Below are positions 8,547 through 18,027 of a stretch of 64,000 nt of DNA, piece after piece. The position numbers and the translations under genes were made by a program. The notes under the pieces were generated by a model that was given only the letters and a program-made list of their open reading frames with translations, did not search any database and was not told the origin of the DNA. Numbering within the stretch: position 1 is the stretch's first letter; every line of letters begins with the position of its first letter. Origin of the DNA: Actinomycetaceae bacterium (GTDB taxonomy: Bacteria > Actinomycetota > Actinomycetes > Actinomycetales > Actinomycetaceae); contig JAUNHH010000004.1 of the NCBI GenBank assembly GCA_030524055.1, positions 186,001 to 250,000 of the forward strand, read 5' to 3'.

Positions 8547-8845
8547 CTGAGTCCTTTCGCTTGAGTGGGCGTGGCGCCTCTGGTGCTTCATTGTCTTAAC
8601 GCCGCCGCGGCTGAAAATCTTCCGTGGCATGAGCCTCACAATTTGCGGGGGAGGTAGCGGGCGTTGGTCGAAGATCATGAACGAGGGCGGGGTGCGAGTG
8701 TGTGATGCCTGCTGTGCTGCACCAAACGGTCAAAGGGCGACATTTTTGCCCGAAAATCGGCTTTTTTGTCGCCCTTTGCACGTTTGGTGTCGTGAGACCC
8801 CCTTTTCCAGACCAGGGCCGGGCAGTGCTAATACTCAACAGACCT
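8547..8845. other. Intergenic region with one 12-mer copy and a long hairpin
   Basis: The spacer between the oxidoreductase start and the end of the ABC operon holds the oxidoreductase ribosome binding site, an isolated exact 12-mer copy at 8681-8692, and the hairpin at 8720-8789. No gene is apparent. Confidence 0.5.
8720..8789 (-). terminator. Long hairpin ending the siderophore operon
   Basis: Two 22-nt arms, 8721-8742 and 8767-8788, are complementary except for two positions. The loop is about 24 nt and rich in T and A runs. It lies 57 nt beyond the last operon stop (8846) and is suited to terminate the minus-strand transcript. Confidence 0.65.
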
Positions 8846-10594
8846 TTAACTGCCGTGGCCCGCCATCCAGGCTTCGGCATAACGGCCACCAGTGGCAAGA
8901 AGTTCGTCATGAGTGCCCTGTTCAATAATCCTTCCCTGGTCCATGACAATAATCCGTTGACAGAGCATCGCCTGACTCAGCCGATGGGCGATCACCAGCG
9001 CTGCCCTTCCCTGAATGACCCGCGCCGCTGTCTCTTCTAGGACCTCGGCCTCGTCACTACCTGCCTCGGCCGTCGCCTCATCTAAAATAACGAGTCGCGG
9101 ATTGGCCACCATTACTCGAGCCAAGGCTAACTGTTGTCCCTGAGCAGGGGAGAGGCTCATGCCACCGCTGCCCAACATTGTGTCGAGCCCATCTGGGGCA
9201 CAAACCAGAACAGTCGCTCCCAGTGTGTCCAGAATTGCCAGTAATTCATCATCGGTAGCATCAGCCGCCAATGTCAGGTTGTCGCGCAGGGACGAAGAAA
9301 ACACGTGTGTTTCCTGCGCAATCGTAAAGATCTCATTATTACGTAGGTGAGTGTGGCGCTTCCCAGTTTGTAGTGGAAAATGCCCGGCCAGCAGATTCGC
9401 CAGGGTGCTTTTCCCTGATCCGCTTACCCCCACTAGTGCCACATGTTCGTTATCGCGAATCAACAGATCCACGCCGCGGACTACCTCGGGGCCAGTAGGG
9501 TAGGAGAAATGTGCATTCCGTAATTCCACAAGGAACGAGGGCGGGGTCAGGTCTTTATCCACCTGCGCGTCGCCTGAGGAACGGTTGGTACCAGGGGCCT
9601 CCAACGCCGCACGTGACGCCTCAGACTTGTCCGCAAGCTCCACAACCCCAACGATTCTGCGAAGTGCCGTAGTTCCCTCTTGAAGCTCATCAGTAATCAT
9701 GAGGAACTCTGAAAGCGGACCCATAAGCGCCATAAAAAGGAGGGCGCCTGACAGGATTGTCCCCACGGACCCGCCGTCAATAGCGACCCATACGCCAATA
9801 GCGAGAACCGCGACCAAGCCAATGTACTCGATCATAATCAGACGGCCCGTGAGGATATTTGTGACAATACGGGTACGCATTGCCCAGCGGACATGCTCCC
9901 AACTGGCGGCACGAATCCGCTCAATCTGCCGTTGCTGAATACCAAAAGCAAGGACGGTATTTTCTGCGCGGAAGGTATCTAATAGGTGTTTTTCTCGCTG
10001 CGATTCGGCATTGCGTTCAGCCGCATAGGTGCGTGGCCCAGTGCGCATATACCAGGCCATAGTCAGGCCAAGAAGAGGAAGGAGGAGAGGAAGTATTAAG
10101 ATATAACGCGGATCCAAGATGCCCAAGCCAGAGGCCACTGTTATTCCCGATAAAGCCATTGAGATAGAACTGGGAAGCACATTGGGTAGCGAATTCCCCA
10201 CCAAATCAACATCATCAGAAAGGCGTGACAATAAATCTCCGTGAGATTCGTCGATGACATCGCGGGGGAGTTTCAAAGCGGCGCGAATAAAACGCGCACG
10301 AATATTCCCTAAAATCCGCTCTGCAATATGGCCGAGTAAGTAGGCCGACGACCAGGCCAAAACACCGTTAATAATAGCGACGATAATCAAGAGGGTAATG
10401 ACCCACCCTGGGGAAAACTCCTCCCTATTGATGAGGCGATCCGCCACCCACCCAACAAGAAGTGGGGCGACCAGAACGGTGAGTGCCTGGGCAATAAAAA
10501 GGCCTAATGCTACGAGCACACGAAGTTTTTGTGCCCGCAATTCTGTGGCAATAATACTGTAGGTGGAATGTGGGGCAGCTAAAGGCAGACTCAT
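8846..10594 (-). CDS. ABC exporter-fold half-transporter, catalytic subunit of a heterodimer
   Basis: This 582-residue protein has an N-terminal membrane domain of about six helices and a C-terminal nucleotide-binding domain. The ATPase has an intact Walker A (GVSGSGKST), Walker B with catalytic Glu (LVILDEAT) and H-loop His (IAHRLS), but its signature is degenerate (LSPAQ in place of LSGGQ). The start overlaps the preceding gene by 4 bp (ATGA). The partner encoded upstream has the opposite defects. In this siderophore operon an IrtAB-like role (siderophore import linked to a SIP reductase) is plausible; export is the alternative. Confidence 0.85.
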   Translation of the reverse strand: MSLPLAAPHSTYSIIATELRAQKLRVLVALGLFIAQALTVLVAPLLVGWVADRLINREEFSPGWVITLLIIVAIINGVLAWSSAYLLGHIAERILGNIRARFIRAALKLPRDVIDESHGDLLSRLSDDVDLVGNSLPNVLPSSISMALSGITVASGLGILDPRYILILPLLLPLLGLTMAWYMRTGPRTYAAERNAESQREKHLLDTFRAENTVLAFGIQQRQIERIRAASWEHVRWAMRTRIVTNILTGRLIMIEYIGLVAVLAIGVWVAIDGGSVGTILSGALLFMALMGPLSEFLMITDELQEGTTALRRIVGVVELADKSEASRAALEAPGTNRSSGDAQVDKDLTPPSFLVELRNAHFSYPTGPEVVRGVDLLIRDNEHVALVGVSGSGKSTLANLLAGHFPLQTGKRHTHLRNNEIFTIAQETHVFSSSLRDNLTLAADATDDELLAILDTLGATVLVCAPDGLDTMLGSGGMSLSPAQGQQLALARVMVANPRLVILDEATAEAGSDEAEVLEETAARVIQGRAALVIAHRLSQAMLCQRIIVMDQGRIIEQGTHDELLATGGRYAEAWMAGHGS

Positions 10595-12207
10595 AAAGAG
10601 ACCACCTGATCCGCAATAGCAATAAAAGCAGCGGAATCTGTTACGATAAGAGTTGTTTTTCCTCGCCGAAAATCGGCAAGGCGTTTGGTAATATCTCGTT
10701 CAGTCACCGCGTCCACAGAAGAGGTCGGCTCAATGAGAACCAAAGTAGGAGCATCAACATATAAAGCCCGGGCCAATGCCACTCGTTGACGCTGACCGCC
10801 TGAAAGACGGGAGCCATTTTCTCCTGTATCGCTGGCATAACCGTCTGGAAGCTCAGTCTCAGATAGGCATGCAATTTCCAGAGCCTGAATAGCCTGGGGT
10901 GAGGCAACACCACTATCCACAGCCACATTATCAATAATGCTTCCGGCCAATAATTGAGTGCTCTGTGGAACAATAAGAACCCCATCTTGGCCAGTTAGGC
11001 CATGGCAAAGAGTGGTGACCATATCCGCATTAGCATGAGCAACAGTCAAAATACCAGTTGGCGGTGAAAAGACATCCCTGTCACTGGTCTGCGCCCCGTC
11101 CTCGTTACTGTGAATAAGGGCCAATAGTCGCTTTGCTGCTCCACGCGACGATACCCACACGCCAACAAAACTATAGGCGACTCCCGATAGTGGATCGGTG
11201 ACACTCATGCTTAGCGCGACAACGCTAACAAATTCGCCTGCTGTTAACTCCCCAGATCCAATAAGGAAAACAGCAAGAGCAATGAGAGTGGTAGCAATGA
11301 GGCCGCTGGCAAAAATTGACGCTCCCTCAAATGCAGCTTCCGCACTGCGACTCGCAATCGCCGCGTCTTGTGCGCGCCTATTGATACGTTGATATCGTCT
11401 GGCCACAGTATTTCCCGCATGCAAGCCATGAATAGTACGCAAACCTAAAAGCGTATCCGAAGCATTTCCTGCTGCTTGGCCAACGACCTCTAATTCATCT
11501 TCAATACGGTCTTGTATAGGAGCGATAAAAGGGTAAATCCCTGCCGCTATTATTGGGATAGAGACGAGTAAAGCAATACCTATAGAGGGGTGTATAATAA
11601 AGAAGATCGCAGCAATAGAAATAATTTGCGCGATATTGCCTGGCGGATATACAAGCACGTAAATCACTTGGCACGCCTGCCGAATATCCACTGTTAATCG
11701 CGAAACGAGTTCGCCAGGGAGGCGGTCAGCATTTCCCCGCTCGAGAGCCCTGCCCGTCAATTGTTGACTGATTTCGTGCTGGGTTCGTTGCATGCCGTAC
11801 CAGCCGATCCGTCCGCCCAGGCGGGTCGCCACAACAATCACCATATACAGTGCACTCAGTCCTGCTAGTGCCCAGGCTAATGCAGGCCAGGTGTCACTAA
11901 TGGACACTCCCAGTACCAGCGGGGTCAATACGGCGTCCACAATATGGCCTAAAAGGACGGGGATAAAAGTGATCCCCAGATTGCTGGTCATCACCAATAG
12001 CATGCCGATCAGGGAATAAGGTGCTGCTGAGCGGAGAATGTCGCGTAGCAGAGCATTCGCCGAAGCGTCTGGATTGAGGATAAAACGGTGGCGCTGCGGT
12101 GGGGAGGGCGCAGGATCAAAAAAGCCAAATTTACGGATCTGCATCGCTTGCTCAGGGCTCCCATAGATCTGGGCGACAGCGCCCTTTGGAGTCGCTGAAG
12201 ACGTCAT
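10591..12207 (-). CDS. ABC exporter-fold half-transporter with degenerate ATPase lacking Walker A
   Basis: This 538-residue partner has an exporter-type membrane domain (about residues 50-330). In its nucleotide-binding domain no Walker A (GxxGxGKS) can be found; only some 30 residues separate the membrane domain region from the Q-loop (IVPQST). Walker B reads LVLIEPTS (Asp lost) and the H-loop His is Asp (IVTDSA). The signature LSGGQRQRVALARAL is perfect. It therefore cannot hydrolyse ATP itself but can complete the site of its partner. The start at 12207 gives a 4-bp ATGA overlap with the upstream stop; an in-frame start at 12237 is less likely. Confidence 0.83.
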   Translation of the reverse strand: MTSSATPKGAVAQIYGSPEQAMQIRKFGFFDPAPSPPQRHRFILNPDASANALLRDILRSAAPYSLIGMLLVMTSNLGITFIPVLLGHIVDAVLTPLVLGVSISDTWPALAWALAGLSALYMVIVVATRLGGRIGWYGMQRTQHEISQQLTGRALERGNADRLPGELVSRLTVDIRQACQVIYVLVYPPGNIAQIISIAAIFFIIHPSIGIALLVSIPIIAAGIYPFIAPIQDRIEDELEVVGQAAGNASDTLLGLRTIHGLHAGNTVARRYQRINRRAQDAAIASRSAEAAFEGASIFASGLIATTLIALAVFLIGSGELTAGEFVSVVALSMSVTDPLSGVAYSFVGVWVSSRGAAKRLLALIHSNEDGAQTSDRDVFSPPTGILTVAHANADMVTTLCHGLTGQDGVLIVPQSTQLLAGSIIDNVAVDSGVASPQAIQALEIACLSETELPDGYASDTGENGSRLSGGQRQRVALARALYVDAPTLVLIEPTSSVDAVTERDITKRLADFRRGKTTLIVTDSAAFIAIADQVVSL

Positions 12208-13991
12208 CGTTCCAATTGGTAGAGCATTGCCCCCCACCCCACATTGCTCCGCTCAATAACGCGTAATCCCGCCTCAGCGAAAAGCGCACGCAATTCGGCG
12301 TCACTACGGTGCCCGCCGCGTCCCATCGCAAAGTCAACTAGTGCTTCACCTGATTCCTCCGCTTCCTCACCTTCTTGGGCGAGGTCTTCAAAGACAAAGA
12401 GGTGCTGCCCGGGTGTTCCACGTAGCGCGTGCAGGGCATCAGTACGCGGCATATCCGCCAGGACACCGTAGAGGAAAGTCGTTTCCCATGGGTATGCACG
12501 AGCCAGAGATTCAAGTGCGACAACACTGCCGGGAAGATAGGTGATCCTTGGATGCACCATGTGCATTTCCTTTAGGAGTTCTATGTCCTCCAGTGAGGCG
12601 ATAATCTGCACATTTACCTGTGTGTGGGTGCGGACAAGGGCTTCTGCAATTGCTCCCGCGCCAACCCCCATCAGCGCAAAGGTGCCTACTTGTGGCATGT
12701 GAGGCAATGAGGCAAGAGAAGATGCGAAATAGCCAGCAAGTTCCTCCCCGTCTTCAATCCTGAACCGGCGTGTTTGTTTATCAATACCAACCTCGACGCT
12801 TTGGCCACTACGGATTGCCTCGCTTAAGCCCAGGAGGGCAGTGAGTTGGGCACGGGCAGCTGCTCCCACTAGTTCGTCTGCGGCATGGTCATCTAATAAT
12901 TCGCGACCCAAAATGGAAAGCGAGTAGGTGCTATCGCCGTTGTGCGTACGAAGGATTCCAATACTGGCCAGGAAAGTGCACAATTTGGCGACACCCACCG
13001 CATCCGCGCCGAGTTTTGTCGCCAGATCGTCGGCATTTTTTGCTTCCTCGCCCAGTGCTTTGGGCAGGCCAAGTTCGACCGCGGTGCGCAAGGCGAATGC
13101 GGGAACTAAGTCTGCTAACTGATCGAGTTCGTCATGCAATGCGCCTTCGTCTTCTTCTGGCACGGCACTATCTGCACTGTGAGGAGTAACTTTGCGGCGA
13201 CGCCAATATCCTGTGACCTCAATGTTTTCACGCCCCAAGCCTTTTTCGCCGCGCAACCACCGGCGAATCTGCGTCAACGCCACGGCCTCGCCTGCAACCC
13301 AGGCAAAAACAGTGCCAGGCCACCACGGTGCTTCTCGCAGTGCAGGCAGCAATGTCTCGCATGGGCCGCCATCCCCGCGCAGCAACCAGGTCACTGACAC
13401 TCCATCGGGGGCGGGTAGCTCCTGCTGGTGCGACTCCTCCTCAACCTCGATAAACACCTGACCTCGGGCGCCTTGCGGCCAGTTTTCCAGCCAACGGCCA
13501 ATGGCAGGAAGTGCAGTTTCGTCGCCAACCACCAGCGTCCAATCTGCATCAGGATGTCCCCCAGAAGACTTTGGGCCCGCAATATGTACTTCCTCGCCAA
13601 CCTGTACACGCTCCGCCCAGGTGGTTGCCATCCCAATCCCGTGGCGGACAAAATCCACATCAATTTCCGCACTCGCAGGGTCCCAGCGCCGCACAGTGTA
13701 GGTCCGCATCACTAATTTCGGGTCCCGTGGCCATATTAGGCGACCATCACCCTGCTCAGGGAGCAGTGCTTCATCTAGGTCCGGGTGCCTGAGGATCAAC
13801 TTGAACTCGTCATCAAAACCATCCGAACGAAAGGCAGCGACGTCACGACCATTAGGTGCTGTATGGGCCTGCAATCCGGGACCGCCAAGGGTGACTCGGC
13901 GCATTCCTGGCGTCACCTCCGCGGTGCGGATGACACGTAATTTGCGGACAGTAATGGGATAAACGTCAATCGGACGTAGAGATAAAGCCAT
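12204..13991 (-). CDS. Siderophore-interacting protein fused to an O-methyltransferase-like domain
   Basis: The 595-residue protein has two parts. Residues 1 to about 268 are a SIP/FAD-dependent ferric-siderophore reductase: flavin motif R96-T-Y-T, GDETALPA at 156-163, WVAGEA at 231-236 and the typical end GYWRRR at 261. Residues of about 290-595 resemble class I O-methyltransferases. They have a winged-helix dimerisation segment (AVELGLPKAL) and a C-terminal SDAELRALFAEAGL, but a poor SAM-binding loop (MGVGAGAIAE). SIP proteins release iron by reducing the imported complex. The second domain's job is unknown: siderophore binding or modification are options. It lies 3 nt after the ATPase gene and overlaps the next by 4 bp. 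Confidence 0.82.
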   Translation of the reverse strand: MALSLRPIDVYPITVRKLRVIRTAEVTPGMRRVTLGGPGLQAHTAPNGRDVAAFRSDGFDDEFKLILRHPDLDEALLPEQGDGRLIWPRDPKLVMRTYTVRRWDPASAEIDVDFVRHGIGMATTWAERVQVGEEVHIAGPKSSGGHPDADWTLVVGDETALPAIGRWLENWPQGARGQVFIEVEEESHQQELPAPDGVSVTWLLRGDGGPCETLLPALREAPWWPGTVFAWVAGEAVALTQIRRWLRGEKGLGRENIEVTGYWRRRKVTPHSADSAVPEEDEGALHDELDQLADLVPAFALRTAVELGLPKALGEEAKNADDLATKLGADAVGVAKLCTFLASIGILRTHNGDSTYSLSILGRELLDDHAADELVGAAARAQLTALLGLSEAIRSGQSVEVGIDKQTRRFRIEDGEELAGYFASSLASLPHMPQVGTFALMGVGAGAIAEALVRTHTQVNVQIIASLEDIELLKEMHMVHPRITYLPGSVVALESLARAYPWETTFLYGVLADMPRTDALHALRGTPGQHLFVFEDLAQEGEEAEESGEALVDFAMGRGGHRSDAELRALFAEAGLRVIERSNVGWGAMLYQLER

Positions 13992-13994
13992 GAT

Positions 13995-14780
13995 TTATTC
14001 CTTTGGGGGTAACGGAAAAACTGCGGGTGAAGCGGTAACAGGGTCGGGCATCACAATGCACCGCAAATGAAAAACGTCTTCGACGAGGTCGGCGGTAATA
14101 ATTGACGACGGATCGCCTTCTGCTACCACTTGTCCTTCTTTCATGACAATGAGGTGGTTGGCATATCGTGCGGCCTGATTGAGGTCATGAAGAACAGTGA
14201 TAATCGTGTGTCCGTCGCGGTGGAAACGACGCAGTAATTCGAGGAGCTCAAATTGGTGGGAAATATCCAGGAATGTGGTGGGCTCATCGAGTAATAAAAT
14301 ATTGGTTTGTTGTGCGAGGAGCATTGCAATCCAGACCCTTTGGCGTTGCCCACCAGATAGCTCATCAACCAGGCGTCCGGATAAATCCGTGATTTGGGTG
14401 GCTTCTAATGCAGCTTTCACAGCTGTGCTGTCATCACTGGTCCATTGGCGGATGATTCCTTGGTAGGGGAAACGCCCGCGGGCAACAAGATCAGCGACGC
14501 GAATCCCGTCAGGAGCAATAGCACTTTGTGGTAAGAGGCCCAGTCTCTTGGCAACCTCTTTTGCAGGGTAGGTAGCCATATCGGCCCCATCGAGAACCAT
14601 TGATCCTGCTAGGGGCTTTAGGACACGTGCATATGCGCGAAGCAAGGTGGATTTTCCGCATGCATTGGGGCCAATAATGGCAGTAAAAGACCCGTCTGGA
14701 ATGGCAATATGAAGATCGGTAGAGACAATATGTCGATCATATCCAAGGGTGACCCCTTGTGCTTCAAGGCGTGATGTCAT
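13995..14780 (-). CDS. Iron-siderophore ABC transporter ATP-binding protein (FecE/FepC type)
   Basis: This is a 261-residue ATPase of the family's usual length. Walker A is GPNACGKST (residues 37-45), the signature LSGGQRQRVWIAMLL, Walker B ILLLDEPTTFLD, and the H-loop VLHDLNQA. It energises import through the two FecCD permeases just upstream in the operon. Its start overlaps the permease stop by 4 bp. Confidence 0.93.
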   Translation of the reverse strand: MTSRLEAQGVTLGYDRHIVSTDLHIAIPDGSFTAIIGPNACGKSTLLRAYARVLKPLAGSMVLDGADMATYPAKEVAKRLGLLPQSAIAPDGIRVADLVARGRFPYQGIIRQWTSDDSTAVKAALEATQITDLSGRLVDELSGGQRQRVWIAMLLAQQTNILLLDEPTTFLDISHQFELLELLRRFHRDGHTIITVLHDLNQAARYANHLIVMKEGQVVAEGDPSSIITADLVEDVFHLRCIVMPDPVTASPAVFPLPPKE

Positions 14781-15814
14781 AATTCCCTCCGAGTCTCTTT
14801 ATAGAGCAGGAAAATAAAGTACATTCCTCCCAGGCAAACGGTGATAATTCCGGCAGGAATAGGTGCCGTTGTAGGGCGTAGAAGGACGGAAACCATGTGG
14901 GAAATTCCTAGAAGTAATGCGCCCATACAGGCTGAGGACATGAGGCTTACTCCAGGGCTTCGGGTAAGTCGCCGTGCTAATTGCGGAGCGACTAAAGCAA
15001 TAAAACTGATGGGCCCGGCGGCAGCTGTCACAACCGCGGTTGTCGAAACCCCAAGAATCATGAGGAGCGCTCGCTCCCTTTTGAGATTAACGCCGTGCGC
15101 TATTGCTGAATCATCCCCAAGTTCCATTTGTTGTAAGGATGGGGCAAGCAATGCGCATCCAATAAATATGACGAGGGCGAGGCACAGTACGGGAATAAGA
15201 TTTCCCCATGTAATTCGATGCAATGATCCAGCTGCCCAGAAGCCTACTGAGATTGCTTGATTTGTGTCAGCGCGGGTAATTAGATAGGTGTTTGTCGCGC
15301 CTAAAAGTGCTCCCAAGGCTATGCCAACAATAATCATCCGAAAGCCCTGTAGGTCACTGGAAATAGCCAGGAGATAAACGGCGAGGGCAACCAGGAGTCC
15401 ACCAAGAATAGATAAAGCTGCCAGTGACCAGTAATCGCGAATGCCGAAAATGAGAATCCCTAAAAGGACTGCCGTATAGGCCCCTGCGTCAAATCCAATA
15501 ATATCGGGGGACCCTAGGGCGTTGTGTGTGAGGGATTGGAAAATGGCGCCACCAATGCCTAGTAATGCACCAAAAAGGAGGGCGGCGCACACAATGGGGA
15601 GTCGCCATTCCACAACCACCAACTGGTTGAACTCATCTCCGCGCCTCAGCAACGCATGAACAACTTCCGTAGCGGACAGGGGGTATTCCCCCAGGCCAAT
15701 AGTGACCGATAGGAACATAAGCGCAGCGCCCATAAGACAGGTGTTGACAACAAGGGCTCGCACGCTCAATCGTTGTCCGAGTGCGGTGAAGGTTCGATAT
15801 CCGAAGTTGATCAC
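14777..15814 (-). CDS. FecCD-family iron-siderophore permease (FepG-like)
   Basis: The 345-residue integral membrane protein has about ten hydrophobic helices typical of BtuC/FecCD permeases. Family landmarks include GALLGIGGAIFQ, the LGSPDIIGFDAGA segment, and the C-terminal GPISFIALVAPQLARRLT loop that contacts the ATPase. It is the second permease of the pair and overlaps both neighbours by 4 bp. Confidence 0.92.
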   Translation of the reverse strand: MINFGYRTFTALGQRLSVRALVVNTCLMGAALMFLSVTIGLGEYPLSATEVVHALLRRGDEFNQLVVVEWRLPIVCAALLFGALLGIGGAIFQSLTHNALGSPDIIGFDAGAYTAVLLGILIFGIRDYWSLAALSILGGLLVALAVYLLAISSDLQGFRMIIVGIALGALLGATNTYLITRADTNQAISVGFWAAGSLHRITWGNLIPVLCLALVIFIGCALLAPSLQQMELGDDSAIAHGVNLKRERALLMILGVSTTAVVTAAAGPISFIALVAPQLARRLTRSPGVSLMSSACMGALLLGISHMVSVLLRPTTAPIPAGIITVCLGGMYFIFLLYKETRREL

Positions 15815-16839
15815 AGGGTGGAGACCTTTCTGCGTCGCACAAGGGCAATGAGAAGAGGAGCACCAAGGGCAGCGGTAATAATGCCAACTTCGATTTCACC
15901 GGGCCAAGCAATCAGACGCCCAATAACATCGGAACTTAAGACAAGGGAGGGCGCTGCTAATGCAGAATAGGCGAGTATCCACCGCTGATCAGGTCCAGTA
16001 AACCAGCGCACAATATGGGGAATCATTAGCCCAACAAAGGAAAGCCCTCCGGTAATTGCGGTTGCACTTCCTGCCAAGATAGTGACAGCAATAATTCCTA
16101 AAATTCGGGTTCGTATCAGGCGTGCCCCTAATGTGATTGCGAGGTCATCGCCCAGGGCAGCAGCATTTAATGAGTGGGCAATGGCAGCAGCAATACCTAA
16201 CGCGACGACAATATAGGGGCCAAGTTGTAGAACGTCGTGATAGTTGACAGTGACAATAGTTCCCAGGCCCCATCGGCGAATCCGCTCAAAGGTATCGGGA
16301 TCAAGTAGCACAAGGGCACTAGACACGCCTCCCAGTAGCGCGCCCAAGGCTACGCCAGCAAGCACCAGCGTGGCCGGTGAGGCGCCAGATTCGCCCATCC
16401 CTCCAATGATGTAAACAGCTCCAGTGGCAAGCAGAGCACCGCCCATTGCCCACAGCATCATTGAGTTATTTCCAGCAACCCCAAAGATCCCCACTCCAAT
16501 AGTGACAGCAAAACCCGCGCCCGCATTCACCCCGAGAATCCCTGTATCAGCCAGGGGGTTACGGGTAATGGCCTGGATGAGAGCTCCAGCAACCCCATAG
16601 GCTACGCCAACAACGATGCCGAGAATAGTGCGCGGCATCCGCAGGCTCCACACAATAACGCTGGTCTCAGAGTTACTTGGGTGGATTATGGCCTCCCACG
16701 TTTGAGCAGGCGAACCCATATTCGAGCCAAAAAAGATACTGAAGGTGAAGGAAAGGACGAGCGCGCCAAGAAGGACCAGCAGGCCCAGCCCCAGGCGCGA
16801 CGTGCGCTTGGGGCTGGTGTGCGAAGAAGATGATCTCAC
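15811..16839 (-). CDS. FecCD-family iron-siderophore permease (FepD-like)
   Basis: This is a 342-residue polytopic permease. Landmarks are LRMPRTILGIVVG, GALIQAITRNPLADTGILG, and the ATPase-coupling region GGLSFVGLMIPHIVRW. With the following gene it forms the heterodimeric channel of the importer. It overlaps the binding-protein gene by 4 bp. Confidence 0.92.
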   Translation of the reverse strand: MRSSSSHTSPKRTSRLGLGLLVLLGALVLSFTFSIFFGSNMGSPAQTWEAIIHPSNSETSVIVWSLRMPRTILGIVVGVAYGVAGALIQAITRNPLADTGILGVNAGAGFAVTIGVGIFGVAGNNSMMLWAMGGALLATGAVYIIGGMGESGASPATLVLAGVALGALLGGVSSALVLLDPDTFERIRRWGLGTIVTVNYHDVLQLGPYIVVALGIAAAIAHSLNAAALGDDLAITLGARLIRTRILGIIAVTILAGSATAITGGLSFVGLMIPHIVRWFTGPDQRWILAYSALAAPSLVLSSDVIGRLIAWPGEIEVGIITAALGAPLLIALVRRRKVSTL

Positions 16840-17927
16840 TTAATGTTCTTCGCCAGGATGGGAGCTAATTGCTCGGCGGCCCATACTTGCCCAAGAGGGC
16901 CGGTGCGTGCCATCGCCCAGGGAAGATTGCCCTGAATTTCCTGTTCGCCAATGACAATAGAGGTATTGCCGTTGGAGAGGAGTACAGCGCGACCATCCTT
17001 GACCACGGGCAAATTCTTGTAAATCGGCAGGTCGGTAATCGCGGTTACCTCGGTGCTCTTCGCGGCCTGATCATAGGTGTTATCCGAGAGCAGTAGAAGA
17101 TCGGCATTAAGTTTGCCAATCTGTTCGTTACTCAGTGGATCCGTGCTGGAAATATCGCGCACGGGGCTTTGAGCAAGACCTAATTGATCGAAGAATTGCT
17201 CTGAGGATTCGCCTGCACCATTTTGCAGAATCAGTCCATATTCACTGCCGTAATAGACAATGTAATTGATGCTCTTTCCCTGCAGTTGTGGAAATTCATT
17301 CTTCACCTTTGCCAGCCGCGCATCGGCATCCTTAATAGCTACCTCGCCGGCGTCACTTAGGTCCAGGGCTGTTGCTACCGCGCGGAAACGTTCGACCCAT
17401 GGGCCAGTAATCTCAGGATCGGACTTTATTGCACCCACTACTGGAGCAATGGTCTTGAGTTTTTCGTAGTTCTCAGCCAAGGGCTGGCTGGTGAGAATAA
17501 TTAAGTCAGGTTTGGCTTTAGCGATTGCCTCAAAAGGAAGCTCATCGGTGAGGATTTCTGTCGTCGTTTCTACTGATTGGGGGAATGCGCCGCTCATCCA
17601 GGGTTCTGACGCGCTATCAGTGATTTCTTTGGGTGCCAATACAGGGGTTACTCCCAACAAAGACAGGTATTCCGCATCGTGCGCGGAGCTGAGTACGGCG
17701 ATACGCTCTGGGCGCTTTTCCAGCGTTGAGGTGCCCCATGGGGTTTCCAGGGTCAGCGGGTAGGTGGTTTTTCCCTCTCCTGGGGGAAGGAGTGCGCCTT
17801 GGGCAATTCTGGATGCTCCAGCAGACTCAGCAGACGTTGGTTGTGACGCTGAGGAACAGCCAACTGCGAGTGCAGCGCATGCAATGAGCGTCAAGACCTT
17901 GGTCATCGTGGAGAAATGAGCAGACAC
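16836..17927 (-). CDS. Iron-siderophore substrate-binding lipoprotein (FepB/FecB type)
   Basis: The 363-residue precursor has a lipoprotein signal: hydrophobic VLTLIACAALAVGC with lipidation at Cys24. A class III periplasmic-binding fold follows, with ERIAVLSSAHDAEYLSLLG and later KPDLIILTSQPL. The GTG start at 17927 is supported by AAGGAGA 5 nt upstream; a downstream ATG at 17906 is possible but would give a shorter signal n-region. First gene of the siderophore operon, preceded by an iron box. Confidence 0.92.
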   Translation of the reverse strand: MSAHFSTMTKVLTLIACAALAVGCSSASQPTSAESAGASRIAQGALLPPGEGKTTYPLTLETPWGTSTLEKRPERIAVLSSAHDAEYLSLLGVTPVLAPKEITDSASEPWMSGAFPQSVETTTEILTDELPFEAIAKAKPDLIILTSQPLAENYEKLKTIAPVVGAIKSDPEITGPWVERFRAVATALDLSDAGEVAIKDADARLAKVKNEFPQLQGKSINYIVYYGSEYGLILQNGAGESSEQFFDQLGLAQSPVRDISSTDPLSNEQIGKLNADLLLLSDNTYDQAAKSTEVTAITDLPIYKNLPVVKDGRAVLLSNGNTSIVIGEQEIQGNLPWAMARTGPLGQVWAAEQLAPILAKNIK

Positions 17928-17968
17928 ACTCTCTCCTTCTTGATCGTGGGGACAAGGGAAACAAGTGG

Positions 17969-17987
17969 TGAGGTTAACCTTGCCTAA
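17969..17987 (-). promoter_or_regulatory. DtxR/IdeR-type iron box
   Basis: TGAGGTTAACCTTGCCTAA matches the DtxR consensus TTAGGTTAGCCTAACCTAA at 15 of 19 positions. It lies between the divergent siderophore operon (start 17927) and AraC gene (start 18028), placed to repress one or both when iron is sufficient. Confidence 0.7.
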
Positions 17988-18027
17988 CTTGATTTTGTTA
18001 TGCTGAATACTACAGGAGGCATGCGTA

